This document shows, one piece after another, positions 20,942 to 33,567 of a stretch of DNA of 64,000 nucleotides (positions are counted from its first letter, which is position 1; the number at the start of each line of letters is the position of its first letter). The notes beneath the pieces were generated by a model. The model did not search any database, was not told the DNA's origin, and worked only from the letters and a program-made list of their open reading frames with translations. The stretch is taken from contig NC_067206.1 in assembly GCF_026262505.1 (NCBI RefSeq), forward strand, positions 14,504,205 through 14,568,204, given 5' to 3'. Source of the DNA: Trichomonas vaginalis G3 (taxonomy: Eukaryota; Parabasalia; Trichomonadida; Trichomonadidae). The position numbers were made by a program, and so were the translations under genes.

Positions 20942-21490
20942 TTGCTTTGTAAAGTTATTTGGTTGGCAAATGCATTGTGTCACTTTTTGTTTGAGTTCAC
21001 TTTCCGTAATTTGTCTTATGATAATAATTTTGGAATGTTCCCAAAGGTTGAATTAATCAATTTTCATTTAACTGGGAAAAATTTATTTGCTGAAAAAGCA
21101 GATGAATCAGAAAAAGAATTATAAAAATGGATAGACAACATACTAAGTTTGTTATTACGATATTTTGCAAGATCAAAAACAGAAGAATTTAAGAATCTCG
21201 TCATTCGTCAATATTATGAAAGATATGTTATTTATAAGAGCAAACCTAAACGAAAAGAAACAATATTAGATAATGGCAATACAAATGAAGAAAAAATTAA
21301 AAGATGGATCTCTAAAAGGAACAAAGATTGCGTTTGCATATTGCAATTAGTTTCTTATGAGCAAAAAATATTCTCTCTTAGGTTAATTTTAGACAAAATA
21401 GCAGGTTATTCTTATGATGATTTATTAAATAGCCATTTTGTCATTTGGGATGCAGCCAAGAGTTATGGATTAATAGAGTCGAAACAATAA
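20942..21490 (+). pseudogene. Coding-like segment antisense to the integrase (L4)
   Basis: Copy of the segment at 13003-13551 with a small private difference near its 3' end (SHFVIWDAAK instead of SHLSFWDAAK). Unknown family. Confidence 0.4.
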
Positions 21491-21785
21491 GAATTACCGA
21501 AAAAGTGACAAAACATCAAAAACAGGGAGGGGTCTCAATTTTTATTACTTATATTATTTTACAATATTTATATAAATACTCTTTATAATATATTTTACTA
21601 TAAAATTTATACCTCAAATTCAAATATTAAAATATTATTTACATAATTATCTCAAAATTATATTTTTTATATATTATTTTTCATATGTATAAATCATATA
21701 ATCTATATTCTATGCAAATCTCATCTAAATTTTTTGAAACAAACCGCTACCATTTTATAATGGTCCATCTTACATTCATCATAAA

Positions 21786-22343
21786 TTCTGGTACATGTTA
21801 GTACCAGAGTCTTCAAATCTCAAACACTCTGGTACCAACATGTACCAGACGCGAGTTTCCAATGCCCTCGTACGATTTTCTATTAAGATCTTCTTGAATG
21901 AGAAGGTCTTCATAGAAACTCGTTCGAGGGGCTTCTCTTTTAAATACTCTGGTACCTGCTGGTATCGGAGTCGACTTTACAGCCCTTTCCCCAATTTTGA
22001 AGCTGGGGAAAGTTTTTCAAGCAATAAAAGGGAAGCTCTCGCTATGAGGTTGAAAATCTAGAATTTTTACCTCATAGCGAGTAATCCTTTGTTAATTGCT
22101 TGAAAACTTTCTTCAAATTATCAAAATTTCGAGGAAAGTTCCTTGCTTCAAAGTAGAGATGGAGCCCTTTGAGCACTCATGCATATAGGTCAGTGACTCA
22201 AAATACTCCATCTCTACTAGAAATCGCCAAAATTTGGGTCGCAATCTTTGAAATGCGACGCAAGTTTTGGCAATTTCGCGAGGGACTTGCTCCATTTGGT
22301 GCATAGATTCACACTCTATGCACCAGATGGAACAATTCTTTCG
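21786..22343. repeat. Block of nested hairpins (L4)
   Basis: Same stems as at 4910-5460 with a few private substitutions that leave the pairing mostly intact. Confidence 0.8.
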
Positions 22344-25120
22344 CTGACAGCGGGAAACTTTGTCTGAATAGTTTAACATTCAGACAAAGTTTCCCGCTGT
22401 CAGAGAGGGAATGGAAGGGTAAGAGGTATATATTCATAATGTATACCTCTTACCCTTTCATTCCCTCGAGAAAGTTCAAAAACTTGGGTGCAATCAGAAC
22501 TGATTGCACCCAAGTTTTTTGAACTTTGTATAAGGAATTGTTGGCTATGATGCACTGATCATGAATCAGTACATCATAGCCAACAATTCCTTCGCAAACA
22601 GCGGGAAACTTTGTCTGAATGTTTAACATTCAGACAAAGTTTCCCGCTGTCGAAGGGAATGGAAGGGTAAGAGGTATAATTATAATATATACCTCTTACC
22701 CTTTCATTCCCTCGAGAAAGTTCAAAAACTTGGGTGCAATCAGTTCTGATTGCACCCAAGTTTTTGAACTTTGTATAAGGAATTGTTGGCTATGATGCAC
22801 TGATCATGAATCAGTACATCATAGCCAACAATTCCTTCGCAAACAGCGGAAACTTTGTCTGAATAGTTTAACATTCAGACAAAGTTTCCCGCTGTCAGAG
22901 AGGAATGGAAGGGTAAGAGGTATATATTCATAATGTATACCTCTTACCCTTTCATTCCCTCGAGAAAGTTCAAAAACTTGGGTGCAATCAGTTCTGATTG
23001 CACCCAAGTTTTTGAACTTTGTATAAGGAATTGTTGGCTATGATGCACTGATCATGAATCAGTACATCATAGCCAACAATTCCTTCGCAAACAGCGGGAA
23101 ACTTTGTCTGAATAGTTTAACATTCAGACAAAGTTTCCCGCTGTCAGAGAGGAATGGAAGGGTAAGAGGTATATATTATAATATACCTCTTACCCTTTCA
23201 TTCCCTCGAGAAAGTTCAAAAACTTGGGTGCAATCAGTTCTGATTGCACCCAAGTTTTTGAACTTTGTATAAGGAATTGTTGGCTATGATGCACTGATCA
23301 TGAATCAGTACATCATAGCCAACAATTCCTTCGCAAACAGCGGGAAACTTTGTCTGAATAGTTTAACATTCAGACAAAGTTTCCCGCTGTCAGAGAGGGA
23401 ATGGAAGGGTAAGAGGTATATATTATAATATATACCTCTTACCCTTTCATTCCCTCGAGAAAGTTCAAAAACTTGGGTGCAATCAGAACTGATTGCACCC
23501 AAGTTTTTGAAATTTGTATAAGGAATTGTTGGCTATGATGCACTGATCATGAATCAGTACATCATAGCCAACAATTCCTTCGCAAACAGCGGGAAACTTT
23601 GTCTGAATAGTTAACATTCAGACAAAGTTTCCCGCTGTCGAAGGAATGGAAGGGTAAGAGGTATACATTATGAATATGTATACCTCTTACCCTTTCATTC
23701 CCTCGAGAAAGTTCAAAAACTTGGGTGCAATCAGTTCTGATTGCACCCAAGTTTTTGAAATTTGTATAAGGAATTGTTGGCTATGATGCACTGATCATGA
23801 ATCAGTACATCATAGCCAACAATTCCTTCGCAAACAGCGGGAAACTTTGTCTGAATAGTTTAACATTCAGACAAAGTTTCCCGCTGTCAGAGAGGGAATG
23901 GAAGGGTAAGAGGTATATATTCATAATGTATACCTCTTACCCTTTCATTCCCTCAAGAAAGTTCAAAAACTTGGGTGCAATCAGAACTGATTGCACCCAA
24001 GTTTTTGAAATTTGTATAAGGAATTGTTGGCTATGATGCACTGATCATGAATCAGTACATTATAGCCAACAATTCCTTCGCAAACAGCGGGAAACTTTGT
24101 CTGAATGTTAAACTATTCAGACAAAGTTTCCCGCTGTTTGCGAAGGAATGGAAGGGTAAGAGGTATACATTATGAATATATACCTCTTACCCTTCCATTC
24201 CCTCGAGAAAGTTCAAAAACTTGGGTGCAATCAGAACTGATTGCACCCAAGTTTTTGAAATTTGTATAAGGAATTGTTGGCTATGATGCACTGATCATGA
24301 ATCAGTACATATAGCCAACAATTCCTTCGCAAACAGCGGGAAACTTTGTCTGAATGTTAAACATTCAGACAAAGTTTCCCGCTGTGCGAAGGAATGGAAG
24401 GGTAAGAGGTATACATTATGAATATACCTCTTACCCTTCATTCCCTCGAGAAAGTTCAAAAACTTGGGTGCAATCAGAACTGATTGCACCCAAGTTTTTG
24501 AAATTTGTATAAGGAATTGTTGGCTATGATGCACTGATCATGAATCAGTACATTATAGCCAACAATTCCTTCGCAAACAGCGGGAAACTTTGTCTGAATG
24601 TTAAACTATTCAGACAAAGTTTCCCGCTGTTTGCGAAGGAATGGAAGGGTAAGAGGTATACATTATGAAATATACCTCTTACCCTTCATTCCCTCGAGAA
24701 AGTTCAAAAACTTGGGTGCAATCAGAACTGATTGCACCCAAGTTTTTGAAATTTGTATAAGGAATTGTTGGCTATGATGCACTGATCATGAATCAGTACA
24801 TCATAGCCAACAATTCCTTCGCAAACAGCGGGAAACTTTGTCTGAATAGTTTAACATTCAGACAAAGTTTCCCGCTGTCAGAGAGGGAATGGAAGGGTAA
24901 GAGGTATATATTCATAATGTATACCTCTTACCCTTTCATTCCCTCGAGAAAGTTCAAAAACTTGGGTGCAATCAGTTCTGATTGCACCCAAGTTTTTGAA
25001 CTTTGTATAAGGAATTGTTGGCTATGATGTACTGATCATGAATCAGTACATCATAGCCAACAATTCCTTCGCAAACAGCGGGAAACTTTGTCCGAATAGT
25101 TTAACATTCGGACAAAGTTT
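22344..25120. repeat. Hairpin satellite, 11 monomers (L4)
   Basis: Loop D at about 22557, 22802, 23048, 23297, 23545, 23787, 24034, 24295, 24537, 24785 and 25034. In the best-measured monomer hairpin A has 35-bp perfect arms (24072-24106 and 24115-24149) around an 8-nt loop. Hairpin B has 23-bp arms (24145-24167 and 24179-24201) with an 11-nt loop. Hairpin C has 22-bp arms (24213-24234 and 24237-24258). Hairpin D has about 28-bp arms with one or two mismatches. The first half of this array is rich in C loops of the TT type, the second half in the AA type. Confidence 0.92.
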
Positions 25121-25444
25121 CCCAACTTTCAAGCCGAAATTCGCGGATACCATTCACCAACTAGCTCTTGCTATGATGGTTATTAAAAATCAAGATCTAT
25201 ATTAAATTCAAAATCTACTCAAAGTCACTAATGTTCGATTTCGGAGTGTCAAATTACTGTACTACAGTTGCTGCTTCTTCTGCAACTTGCGTATCTCTGT
25301 AACGAAGAAAAAAAATATGTAAATGTTTTAAAAAGTAAGTGTTTATTCTTATTAATCTGACTGAGCTTAGTAAGAAGATGTAATCGATATTGTTAATTTG
25401 TGTTAAAAATTAGATTTTATTTTCGATTTTAAAATATTACCGAA

Positions 25445-26743
25445 TTAATTTCTTTGATTGGCTCTCCTCTCGCGGAAATGTTGAAGAGAAATCCTCAAAT
25501 CCTTAATTTCTCCATCAACTTTCCAAAGGGGTTCTTTGGTGGTATCATATTTTTCGCTGATATCATAAAATTTGTTTGGTGTAAACCAGGTATGTATTTC
25601 TGGATTTTTTGGTAACTGTGTATGTGGTGTTGCGTTATAATTTTCGATTAAATTTTGAATTTGATCCCAAGCTACCTCATCAACTTGAATATTCTGCCAA
25701 AATCTTTCGATTTTGCCATTCATGTAAGGGCAGTGTGGTATTATCGTGATTGATTCGACGTTTGCATTTTTTAATAAATTTTTGAAAACACCGTAGTTTT
25801 CAAGCCCATTGTCACTCCATATGGCAAACGGTTTGCCATATACATCGAAACATTGTTGAATGACACGACTTGTTTGTGCCGCTTCTTTAGTTTCGAGATG
25901 TGACCAAGCCAAAATTTTTCGTGATTTATCGTCAATAACGGCATATAGATATTCACCTTGGCGATGATTTAAAAAGTGAATATCTACATGCCATATTTCA
26001 TTAACGTAAAAAGCTTCGTATTTTGTTTGACCTTTTGCCTTTGAATTTTTTGGCGGTTGTGCAAGATTGAGAAGTTTGAAACATTTATTAACAGTTCTTT
26101 CGGAAAATTGAATGTTCAATAATTTACGGTCAAAATAATCTGTAGTTTTTTCAAATGTTGAAGTTGTATTTGTGCGTATTGAATATGGGTCATCTTCTGA
26201 ATTTATATCCGATTCTGTATCAATTGAATTTGGACTTGATGAAAATAATTCTTCGGCTGATGAATCGTCGGAATTTGAAGAGATTTCTGATGATAACTGT
26301 TCAGATGAACTTGAAATGTCAGGAGAACTGTAATCAAACTCTGAATTTTGATTCCGTTGAGACAATTGTGGAATTGGAAAATGAATTTGAATATTTTGTT
26401 GATTTTGCATTTGCGATTCAAGTATCATTTGACGATCTGTTATAATTCGGCCGAAAGCCCGGGAAATTCCTATTTTTTGAACTTTATTATGTAAATTTTG
26501 GACAGTATTTATTAATTCTTGTGGTGGATCTTTTGGTTTTGGACCTGTACGTAATTTTGGAATTTCAATTTGATTGAAATTAAGAGCGTTTTTAAAAGTT
26601 TTATGTGATATTGTGGGAAGAATTCTTCCATCTGTTAAAGGGACATTTTGGAGAACGGTTTCGACGTTAATACCGCTTTGAATTTGTTGATTAGCTTGAT
26701 TTAACCATTCTAAATCAATTAAATCGAAGATTCTACCACTCAT
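25445..26743 (-). CDS. Retroviral-type DD35E integrase (unit L4)
   Basis: Identical in protein to the L2 integrase; catalytic Asp, Asp and Glu present. It looks whole. It is the last integrase before the orientation switch. Confidence 0.9.
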   Translation of the reverse strand: MSGRIFDLIDLEWLNQANQQIQSGINVETVLQNVPLTDGRILPTISHKTFKNALNFNQIEIPKLRTGPKPKDPPQELINTVQNLHNKVQKIGISRAFGRIITDRQMILESQMQNQQNIQIHFPIPQLSQRNQNSEFDYSSPDISSSSEQLSSEISSNSDDSSAEELFSSSPNSIDTESDINSEDDPYSIRTNTTSTFEKTTDYFDRKLLNIQFSERTVNKCFKLLNLAQPPKNSKAKGQTKYEAFYVNEIWHVDIHFLNHRQGEYLYAVIDDKSRKILAWSHLETKEAAQTSRVIQQCFDVYGKPFAIWSDNGLENYGVFKNLLKNANVESITIIPHCPYMNGKIERFWQNIQVDEVAWDQIQNLIENYNATPHTQLPKNPEIHTWFTPNKFYDISEKYDTTKEPLWKVDGEIKDLRISLQHFRERRANQRN

Positions 26744-26962
26744 TTGAAAATGAGTGGGGGACAAACTCGCCCATTGTCACTTTTTCATTAACCTTAAACT
26801 TGTAATTTTCATTATTTTAATTAACCTTATTTCTTTCCCAATTCCTGATTTATTTTATTCACTTACTATTAAAAGTCACATTTTAATAAAATATAATAAT
26901 TTATTTATAGCATTTTTTACTATACTGTAATAAAAAATTAATTATAATAAATTAAATGTTTA

Positions 26963-27370
26963 TTAAATCAAATGTTTTCTTTGCAATAATATTTTTAATG
27001 TTGAGTAAACAATGTTGGGATCAAGTGTATCATTTTTCAGACCTTTCTGAACAGCTTCAAGCATACTGATGCATTCGACTTTTTTAAATTGTGTCATTTC
27101 TTCGAAATCTCTTGTGACTTTTTTGATAACTTTAACACTTCTCTCTGAATCCAGACCTTTAATTTGCAACTTAATCAGGAATGAAGGAACAACACTGGAA
27201 TATAACTCGATGACAAGTTCATCGAGTCGAAGATTTGGTTGTACACCACTTGTATGTGCCGGATACCATTGTGTCAAATTTTTTCTGAAATTAACTTTAA
27301 AAGTACTAAGTAAGATCATGAGATATAGCAATATATGTTTAAACCAACTTATATTTTGGTTGTACACCAC
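26963..27370 (-). CDS. 135-codon ORF, hypothetical (unit L5)
   Basis: Same protein as the L2 copy; directly upstream of the L4 integrase. Confidence 0.4.
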   Translation of the reverse strand: MVYNQNISWFKHILLYLMILLSTFKVNFRKNLTQWYPAHTSGVQPNLRLDELVIELYSSVVPSFLIKLQIKGLDSERSVKVIKKVTRDFEEMTQFKKVECISMLEAVQKGLKNDTLDPNIVYSTLKILLQRKHLI

Positions 27371-27789
27371 TTGTATTGTTGCATGCTAAGTTCGGTCAAT
27401 GATAGAAATTGAGTGGAAATTAATCGTCGAGGAAGTACGATTATGTAAAGTAAAAAAATGTTGTGGGATTTTTAATATTATATATTATTTTATAATAAAA
27501 TTTTTTGAGTCATTTTAAGAAGCACATATAATTTTTTGAATTTAAAAATTAAAGTAGTGTCAAACGAATTTATCACTTAATTTAATACTCAGATTTCTTA
27601 AAATTAATGAAAAAAAGGTTTTCTGAGAACTTTTGAGAATGGTTTTCAAATTCCATTATTGAAAATATATAGGTATTGTATGAAATCCAAACTCTATATT
27701 TATTAAAATTCTAAATTTTTAATAAAATAACTTTTCAGAGGAATATGATTTTGAATGGTTGATTAATAAGTATAAAAATGTCTACGATT

Positions 27790-28107
27790 TTAAGGAGGGA
27801 ATTGTTCCTTATGAGGTATACATCATAACTATATACCTCATAAGGAACAATTCCCTCTTGATAGCTGGGAAACTTTCTCTGAATAACTTATCATTTGGAG
27901 AAAGTTTCCCAGCTATCTATTAGAAACTAAAAGGCTGTGAGGCACTAATATATAATCAATGCCTCATAGCCTTTAGTTTCTTATTAAAAACGAGAAAACT
28001 TGTTCGAAATGATAAACAATTTCGAACAAGTTTTCTCGTTTTAAGGAGGGAATTGTTCCTTATGAGGTATACATCATAACTATATACCTCATAAGGAACA
28101 ATTCCCT
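27790..28107. repeat. Chain of five hairpins (L5)
   Basis: Same as 1984-2301. Confidence 0.85.
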
Positions 28108-28328
28108 TTTGATATCCTGGATATTTTTGAATATATTTTTTGAATTAAAGTTCTCAAAAGTATTATCAAAAGTGATTTTTTAAAAAATATCTCCAATTAA
28201 TTAACTAATTAAAAGTATTATATTTTTAAAATTAAATAGTTTTTCAATTTTTTTGAAGGAATTGAGATACTTCCCACGACAATAAAATTGAGAGGTTTAC
28301 ATTATGACTGATCTTAGCATGCAACATT

Positions 28329-29482
28329 ATGTGCCTGATACCATTGTGTCAAATTTTTTCTGAAATTAACTTTAAAAGTACTAAGTAAGATCATGAGATA
28401 TAGCAATATATGTTCAAACCAACTTATATTTTGGTTGTACACCACTTGTATGTGCCGGATACCATTGTGTCAAATTTTTTCTGAAATTAACTTTAAAAGT
28501 ACTAAGTAAGATCATGAGATATAGCAATATATGTTCAAACCAACTTATATTTTGGTTGTACACCACTTGTATGTGCCGGATACCATTGTGTCAAATTTTT
28601 TCTGAAATTAACTTTAAAAGTACTAAGTAAGATCATGAGATATAGCAATATATGTTCAAACCAACTTATATTTTGGTTGTACACCACTTGTATGTGCCGG
28701 ATACCATTGTGTCAAATTTTTTCTGAAATTAACTTTAAAAGTACTAAGTAAGATCATGAGATATAGCAATATATGTTTAAACCAACTTATATTTTGGTTG
28801 TACACCACTTGTATGTGCCGGATACCATTGTGTCAAATTTTTTCTGAAATTAACTTTAAAAGTACTAAGTAAGATCATGAGATATAGCAATATATGTTTA
28901 AACCAACTTATATTTTGGTTGTACACCACTTGTATGTGCCGGATACCATTGTGTCAAATTTTTTCTGAAATTAACTTTAAAAGTACTAAGTAAGATCATG
29001 AGATATAGCAATATATGTTCAAACCAACTTATATTTTGGTTGTACACCACTTGTATGTGCCGGATACCATTGTGTCAAATTTTTTCTGAAATTAACTTTA
29101 AAAGTACTAAGTAAGATCATGAGATATAGCAATATATGTTCAAACCAACTTATATTTTGGTTGTACACCACTTGTATGTGCCGGATACCATTGTGTCAAA
29201 TTTTTTCTGAAATTAACTTTAAAAGTACTAAGTAAGATCATGAGATATAGCAATATATGTTCAAACCAACTTATATTTTGGTTGTACACCACTTGTATGT
29301 GCCGGATACCATTGTGTCAAATTTTTTCTGAAATTAACTTTAAAAGTACTAAGTAAGATCATGAGATATAGCAATATATGTTTAAACCAACTTATATTTT
29401 GGTTGTACACCACTTGTATGTGCCGGATACCATTGTGTCAAATTTTTTCTGAAATTAACTTTAAAAGTACTAAGTAAGATCA
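28329..29482. repeat. 121-bp tandem satellite, about 9.5 monomers (L5)
   Basis: Same C C C T T C C C T order. The first monomer carries a private variant, GTGCCTGATACC, otherwise seen in this window only in the inverted array at 45760-46914. Confidence 0.9.
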
Positions 29483-29877
29483 TTTATTTTTGCATAATAT
29501 AATGCCAATATGGTTTCTTTTGATTTTATTTCATTTATAAGCAAATCAGATTTACCCAAAAACTCCACTCCATAAGCGTTCATTTGCTAAATTAAAAAGT
29601 GACAATGGGCTAGTCTGTCTCTTTCTCTTTGAAAATTATAAGTTTTGAAAAAAACCGTAAATCATTATTGAATCTAAAAATATTTATGTACAAAAAGTCG
29701 GTATATATTCTATAATTATTTAAAATAATGAAAAAGTTGATTTGTGAATCATTGAAATATTAATGCTGTTATATATATATATCAGATGATATAAGATGAT
29801 TTTTTTAAATAAAAAATAAAATTTAATTTTTTAATTGTTAAAATAAGAATAGTAAGCTTGACAAGTAATTTAAGTTT

Positions 29878-30426
29878 TTGCTTTGTAAAGTTATTTGGTT
29901 GGCAAATGCATTGTGTCACTTTTTGTTTGAGTTCACTTTCCGTAATTTGTCTTATGATAATAATTTTGGAATGTTCCCAAAGGTTGAATTAATCAATTTT
30001 CATTTAACTGGGAAAAATTTATTTGCTGAAAAAGCAGATGAATCAGAAAAAGAATTATAAAAATGGATAGACAACATACTAAGTTTGTTATTACGATATT
30101 TTGCAAGATCAAAAACAGAAGAATTTAAGAATCTCGTCATTCGTCAATATTATGAAAGATATGTTATTTATAAGAGCAAACCTAAACGAAAAGAAACAAT
30201 ATTAGATAATGGCAATACAAATGAAGAAAAAATTAAAAGATGGATCTCTAAAAGGAACAAAGATTGCGTTTGCATATTGCAATTAGTTTCTTATGAGCAA
30301 AAAATATTCTCTCTTAGGTTAATTTTAGACAAAATAGCAGGTTATTCTTATGATGATTTATTAAATAGCCATTTGTCATTTTGGGATGCAGCCAAGAGTT
30401 ATGGATTAATAGAGTCGAAACAATAA
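29878..30426 (+). pseudogene. Coding-like segment antisense to the integrase (L5)
   Basis: Copy of the segment at 13003-13551, same translation. Confidence 0.4.
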
Positions 30427-30722
30427 GAATTACCGAAAAAGTGACAAAACATCAAAAACAGGGAGGGGTCTCAATTTTTATTACTTATATTATTTTACAA
30501 TATTTATATAAATACTCTTTATAATATATTTTACTATAAAATTTATACCTCAAATTCAAATATTTAAAATATTATTTACATAATTATCTCAAAATTATAT
30601 TTTTATATATTATTTTTCATATGTATAAATCATATAATCTATATCTATGCAAATCTCATCTAAATTTTTTTGAAACAAACCGCTACCATTTTATAATGGT
30701 CCATCTTAAATTCATCATAAAT

Positions 30723-31273
30723 TCTGGTACATGTTAGTACCAGAGTCTTCAAATCTCAAACACTCTGGTACCAACATGTACCAGACGCGAGTTTCCAATG
30801 CCCTCGTACGATTTTCTATTAAGATCTTCTTGAATGAGAAGGTCTTCATAGAAACTCGTGCGAGGGCTTCTCTTTTAAATACTCTGGTACCTGCTGGTAT
30901 CGGAGTCGACTTTACAGCCCTTTCCCCAATTTTGAAGCTGGGGAAAGTTTTCAAGCAATGAAAGGGAAGCTCTCGCTATGAGGTGAAAATCTAGAATTTT
31001 TACCTCATAGCGAGTAATCCTTTGTTAATTGCTTGAAAACTTTCTTCAAATTATCAAAATTTCGAGGAAAGTTTCCTTGCTTCAAAGTAGAGATGGAGCC
31101 CTTTGAGCCACTGCATATAGGTCAGTGACTCAAAATACTCCATCTCTACTAGAAATCGCCAAAATTTGGGTCGCAATCTTTGAAATGCGACGCAAGTTTT
31201 GGCAATTTCGCGAGGGACTTGCTCCATTTGGTGCATAGATTCACACTCTATGCACCAGATGGAACAATTCTTT
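30723..31273. repeat. Block of nested hairpins (L5), clearest copy
   Basis: First hairpin has 24-nt arms at 30723-30746 and 30762-30785 with one mismatch. The second spans 30800-30867. CTCGCTATGAGGTG...ACCTCATAGCGAG lies at about 30972-31014 inside an outer stem made of GAAAGTTTTCAAGCAA (about 30943-30958) and TTGCTTGAAAACTTTC. Further stems follow at about 31086-31150, 31150-31215 and 31216-31270. Confidence 0.85.
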
Positions 31274-33083
31274 CGCTGACAGCGGAAACTTTGTCTGAAT
31301 AGTTTAACATTCAGACAAAGTTTTCCGCTGTCAGAGAGGGAATGGAAGGGTAAGAGGTATATATTCATAATGTATACCTCTTACCCTTTCATTCCTCGAG
31401 AAAGTTCAAAAACTTGGGTGCAATCAGAACTGATTGCACCCAAGTTTTTGAAATTTGTATAAGGAATTGTTGGCTATGATGCACTGATCATGAATCAGTA
31501 CATCATAGCCAACAATTCCTTCGCAAACAGCGGGAAACTTTGTCTGAATGTTAAACTATTCAGACAAAGTTTCCCGCTGTTTGCGAAGGAATGGAAGGGT
31601 AAGAGGTATACATTATGAATATATACCTCTTACCCTTCCATTCCCTCGAGAAAGTTCAAAACTTGGGTGCAATCAGAACTGATTGCACCCAAGTTTTTGA
31701 AATTTGTATAAGGAATTGTTGGCTATGATGCACTGATCATGAATCAGTACATTATAGCCAACAATTCCTTCGCAAACAGCGGGAAACTTTGTCTGAATGT
31801 TAAACTATTCAGACAAAGTTTCCCGCTGTTTGCGAAGGAATGGAAGGGTAAGAGGTATACATTATGAATATATACTCTTACCCTTCCATTCCCTCGAGAA
31901 AGTTCAAAAACTTGGGTGCAATCAGAACTGATTGCACCCAAGTTTTTGAAATTTGTATAAGGAATTGTTGGCTATGATGCACTGATCATGAATCAGTACA
32001 TTATAGCCAACAATTCCTTCGCAAACAGCGGGAAACTTTGTCTGAATGTTAAACTATTCAGACAAAGTTTCCCGCTGTTTGCGAAGGAATGGAAGGGTAA
32101 GAGGTATACATTATGAATATATACCTCTTACCCTTCCATTCCCTCGAGAAAGTTCAAAAACTTGGGTGCAATCAGAACTGATTGCACCCAAGTTTTTGAA
32201 ATTTGTATAAGGAATTGTTGGCTATGATGCACTGATCATGAATCAGTACATTATAGCCAACAATTCCTTCGCAAACAGCGGGAAACTTTGTCTGAATGTT
32301 AAACTATTCAGACAAAGTTTCCCGCTGTTTGCGAAGGAATGGAAGGGTAAGAGGTATACATTATGAATATATACCTCTTACCCTTCATTCCCTCGAGAAA
32401 GTTCAAAAACTTGGGTGCAATCAGAACTGATTGCACCCAAGTTTTTGAAATTTGTATAAGGAATTGTTGGCTATGATGCACTGATCATGAATCAGTACAT
32501 TATAGCCAACAATTCCTTCGCAAACAGCGGGAAACTTTGTCTGAATGTTAAACTATTCAGACAAAGTTTCCCGCTGTTTGCGAAGGAATGGAAGGGTAAG
32601 AGGTATACATTATGAATATATACCTCTTACCCTTCCATTCCCTCGAGAAAGTTCAAAAACTTGGGTGCAATCAGAACTGATTGCACCCAAGTTTTTGAAA
32701 TTTGTATAAGGAATTGTTGGCTATGATGCACTGATCATGAATCAGTACATCATAGCCAACAATTCCTTCGCAAACAGCGGGAAACTTTGTCTGAATAGTT
32801 TAACATTGACAAAGTTTCCCGCTGTCAGAGAGGGAATGGAAGGGTAAGAGGTATATATTCATAATGTATACCTCTTACCCTTTCATTCCCTCGAGAAAGT
32901 TCAAAAACTTGGGTGCAATCAGTTCTGATTGCACCCAAGTTTTTGAACTTTGTATAAGGAATTGTTGGCTATGATGTACTGATCATGAATCAGTACATCA
33001 TAGCCAACAATTCCTTCGCAAACAGCGGGAAACTTTGTCCGAATAGTTTAACATTCGGACAAAGTTTCCCAACTTTCAAGCCG
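31274..33083. repeat. Hairpin satellite, 7 monomers (L5)
   Basis: Loop D at about 31489, 31735, 31983, 32233, 32485, 32733 and 32981. The terminal A hairpin has CCGAAT and ATTCGG in place of CTGAAT and ATTCAG, as at the end of the other arrays. Confidence 0.9.
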
Positions 33084-33467
33084 GAATGAAAGGAAGAGGT
33101 AAACATTATGATATATACCTCTTACCTTCCATTCCCTCTCTGACAGCGGGAAACTTTGTCTGAATGTTAAACTCATTCAACAAAGTTTCCCCGTTTTGCG
33201 AAGGAATTGTTGGCTATGATGTACTGATCATATCAGTAATCATAGCCAAATTCCTTATACAAGTTCAAAAAACTTGGGTGCAATCAGAACTGATTGCACC
33301 CAAGTTTTTGAACTTTCTCGAGGGAATGAAAGGGTAAGAGGTATACATTATTGAAATATAACTCTTACCCTCCATTCCTCTCTGACAGCGGGAACTTTGT
33401 CTGAATGTTAAACTATTCAGACAAGTTCCCCTGTTTCGAAGGAATTGTTGGCTATGATGTACTGATC
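33084..33467. repeat. Inverted hairpin satellite, degraded consensus, up to gap
   Basis: About one and a half satellite monomers in the opposite orientation to the preceding array. They carry many more one-base indels and mismatched stems than any other part of the window. This looks like low-depth consensus at a contig end rather than ageing. Confidence 0.7.
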
Positions 33468-33567
33468 NNNNNNNNNNNNNNNNNNNNNNNNNNNNNNNNN
33501 NNNNNNNNNNNNNNNNNNNNNNNNNNNNNNNNNNNNNNNNNNNNNNNNNNNNNNNNNNNNNNNNNNN
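33468..33567. other. Assembly gap, 100 N
   Basis: Exactly 100 unknown bases, the usual placeholder for a gap of unknown size. The flanks (ACTGATC before, TTCATGATCAG after) place it in the loop of hairpin D. Confidence 0.98.

Larger units (their letters stand above)
17836..26768 (-). mobile_element. Complete repeat unit L4 (8.93 kb) with integrase
   Basis: Same layout as L2, again with 11 hairpin monomers, giving an alternating 11-7-11-7 series. 17-bp repeat at 17836-17852, inverse at 20658-20674. Integrase at 25445-26743. Confidence 0.7.
26769..33083 (-). mobile_element. Repeat unit L5, lacking an integrase
   Basis: Leftward unit with the ORF, hairpin chain, 121-bp satellite, antisense segment, hairpin block and 7 hairpin monomers. 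At 33083 it stops right after the satellite end (CCCAACTTTCAAGCC), where the 3' integrase spacer and integrase would be expected, and continues instead into satellite of the opposite orientation. 17-bp repeat at 26769-26785, inverse at 29594-29610. Confidence 0.65.
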
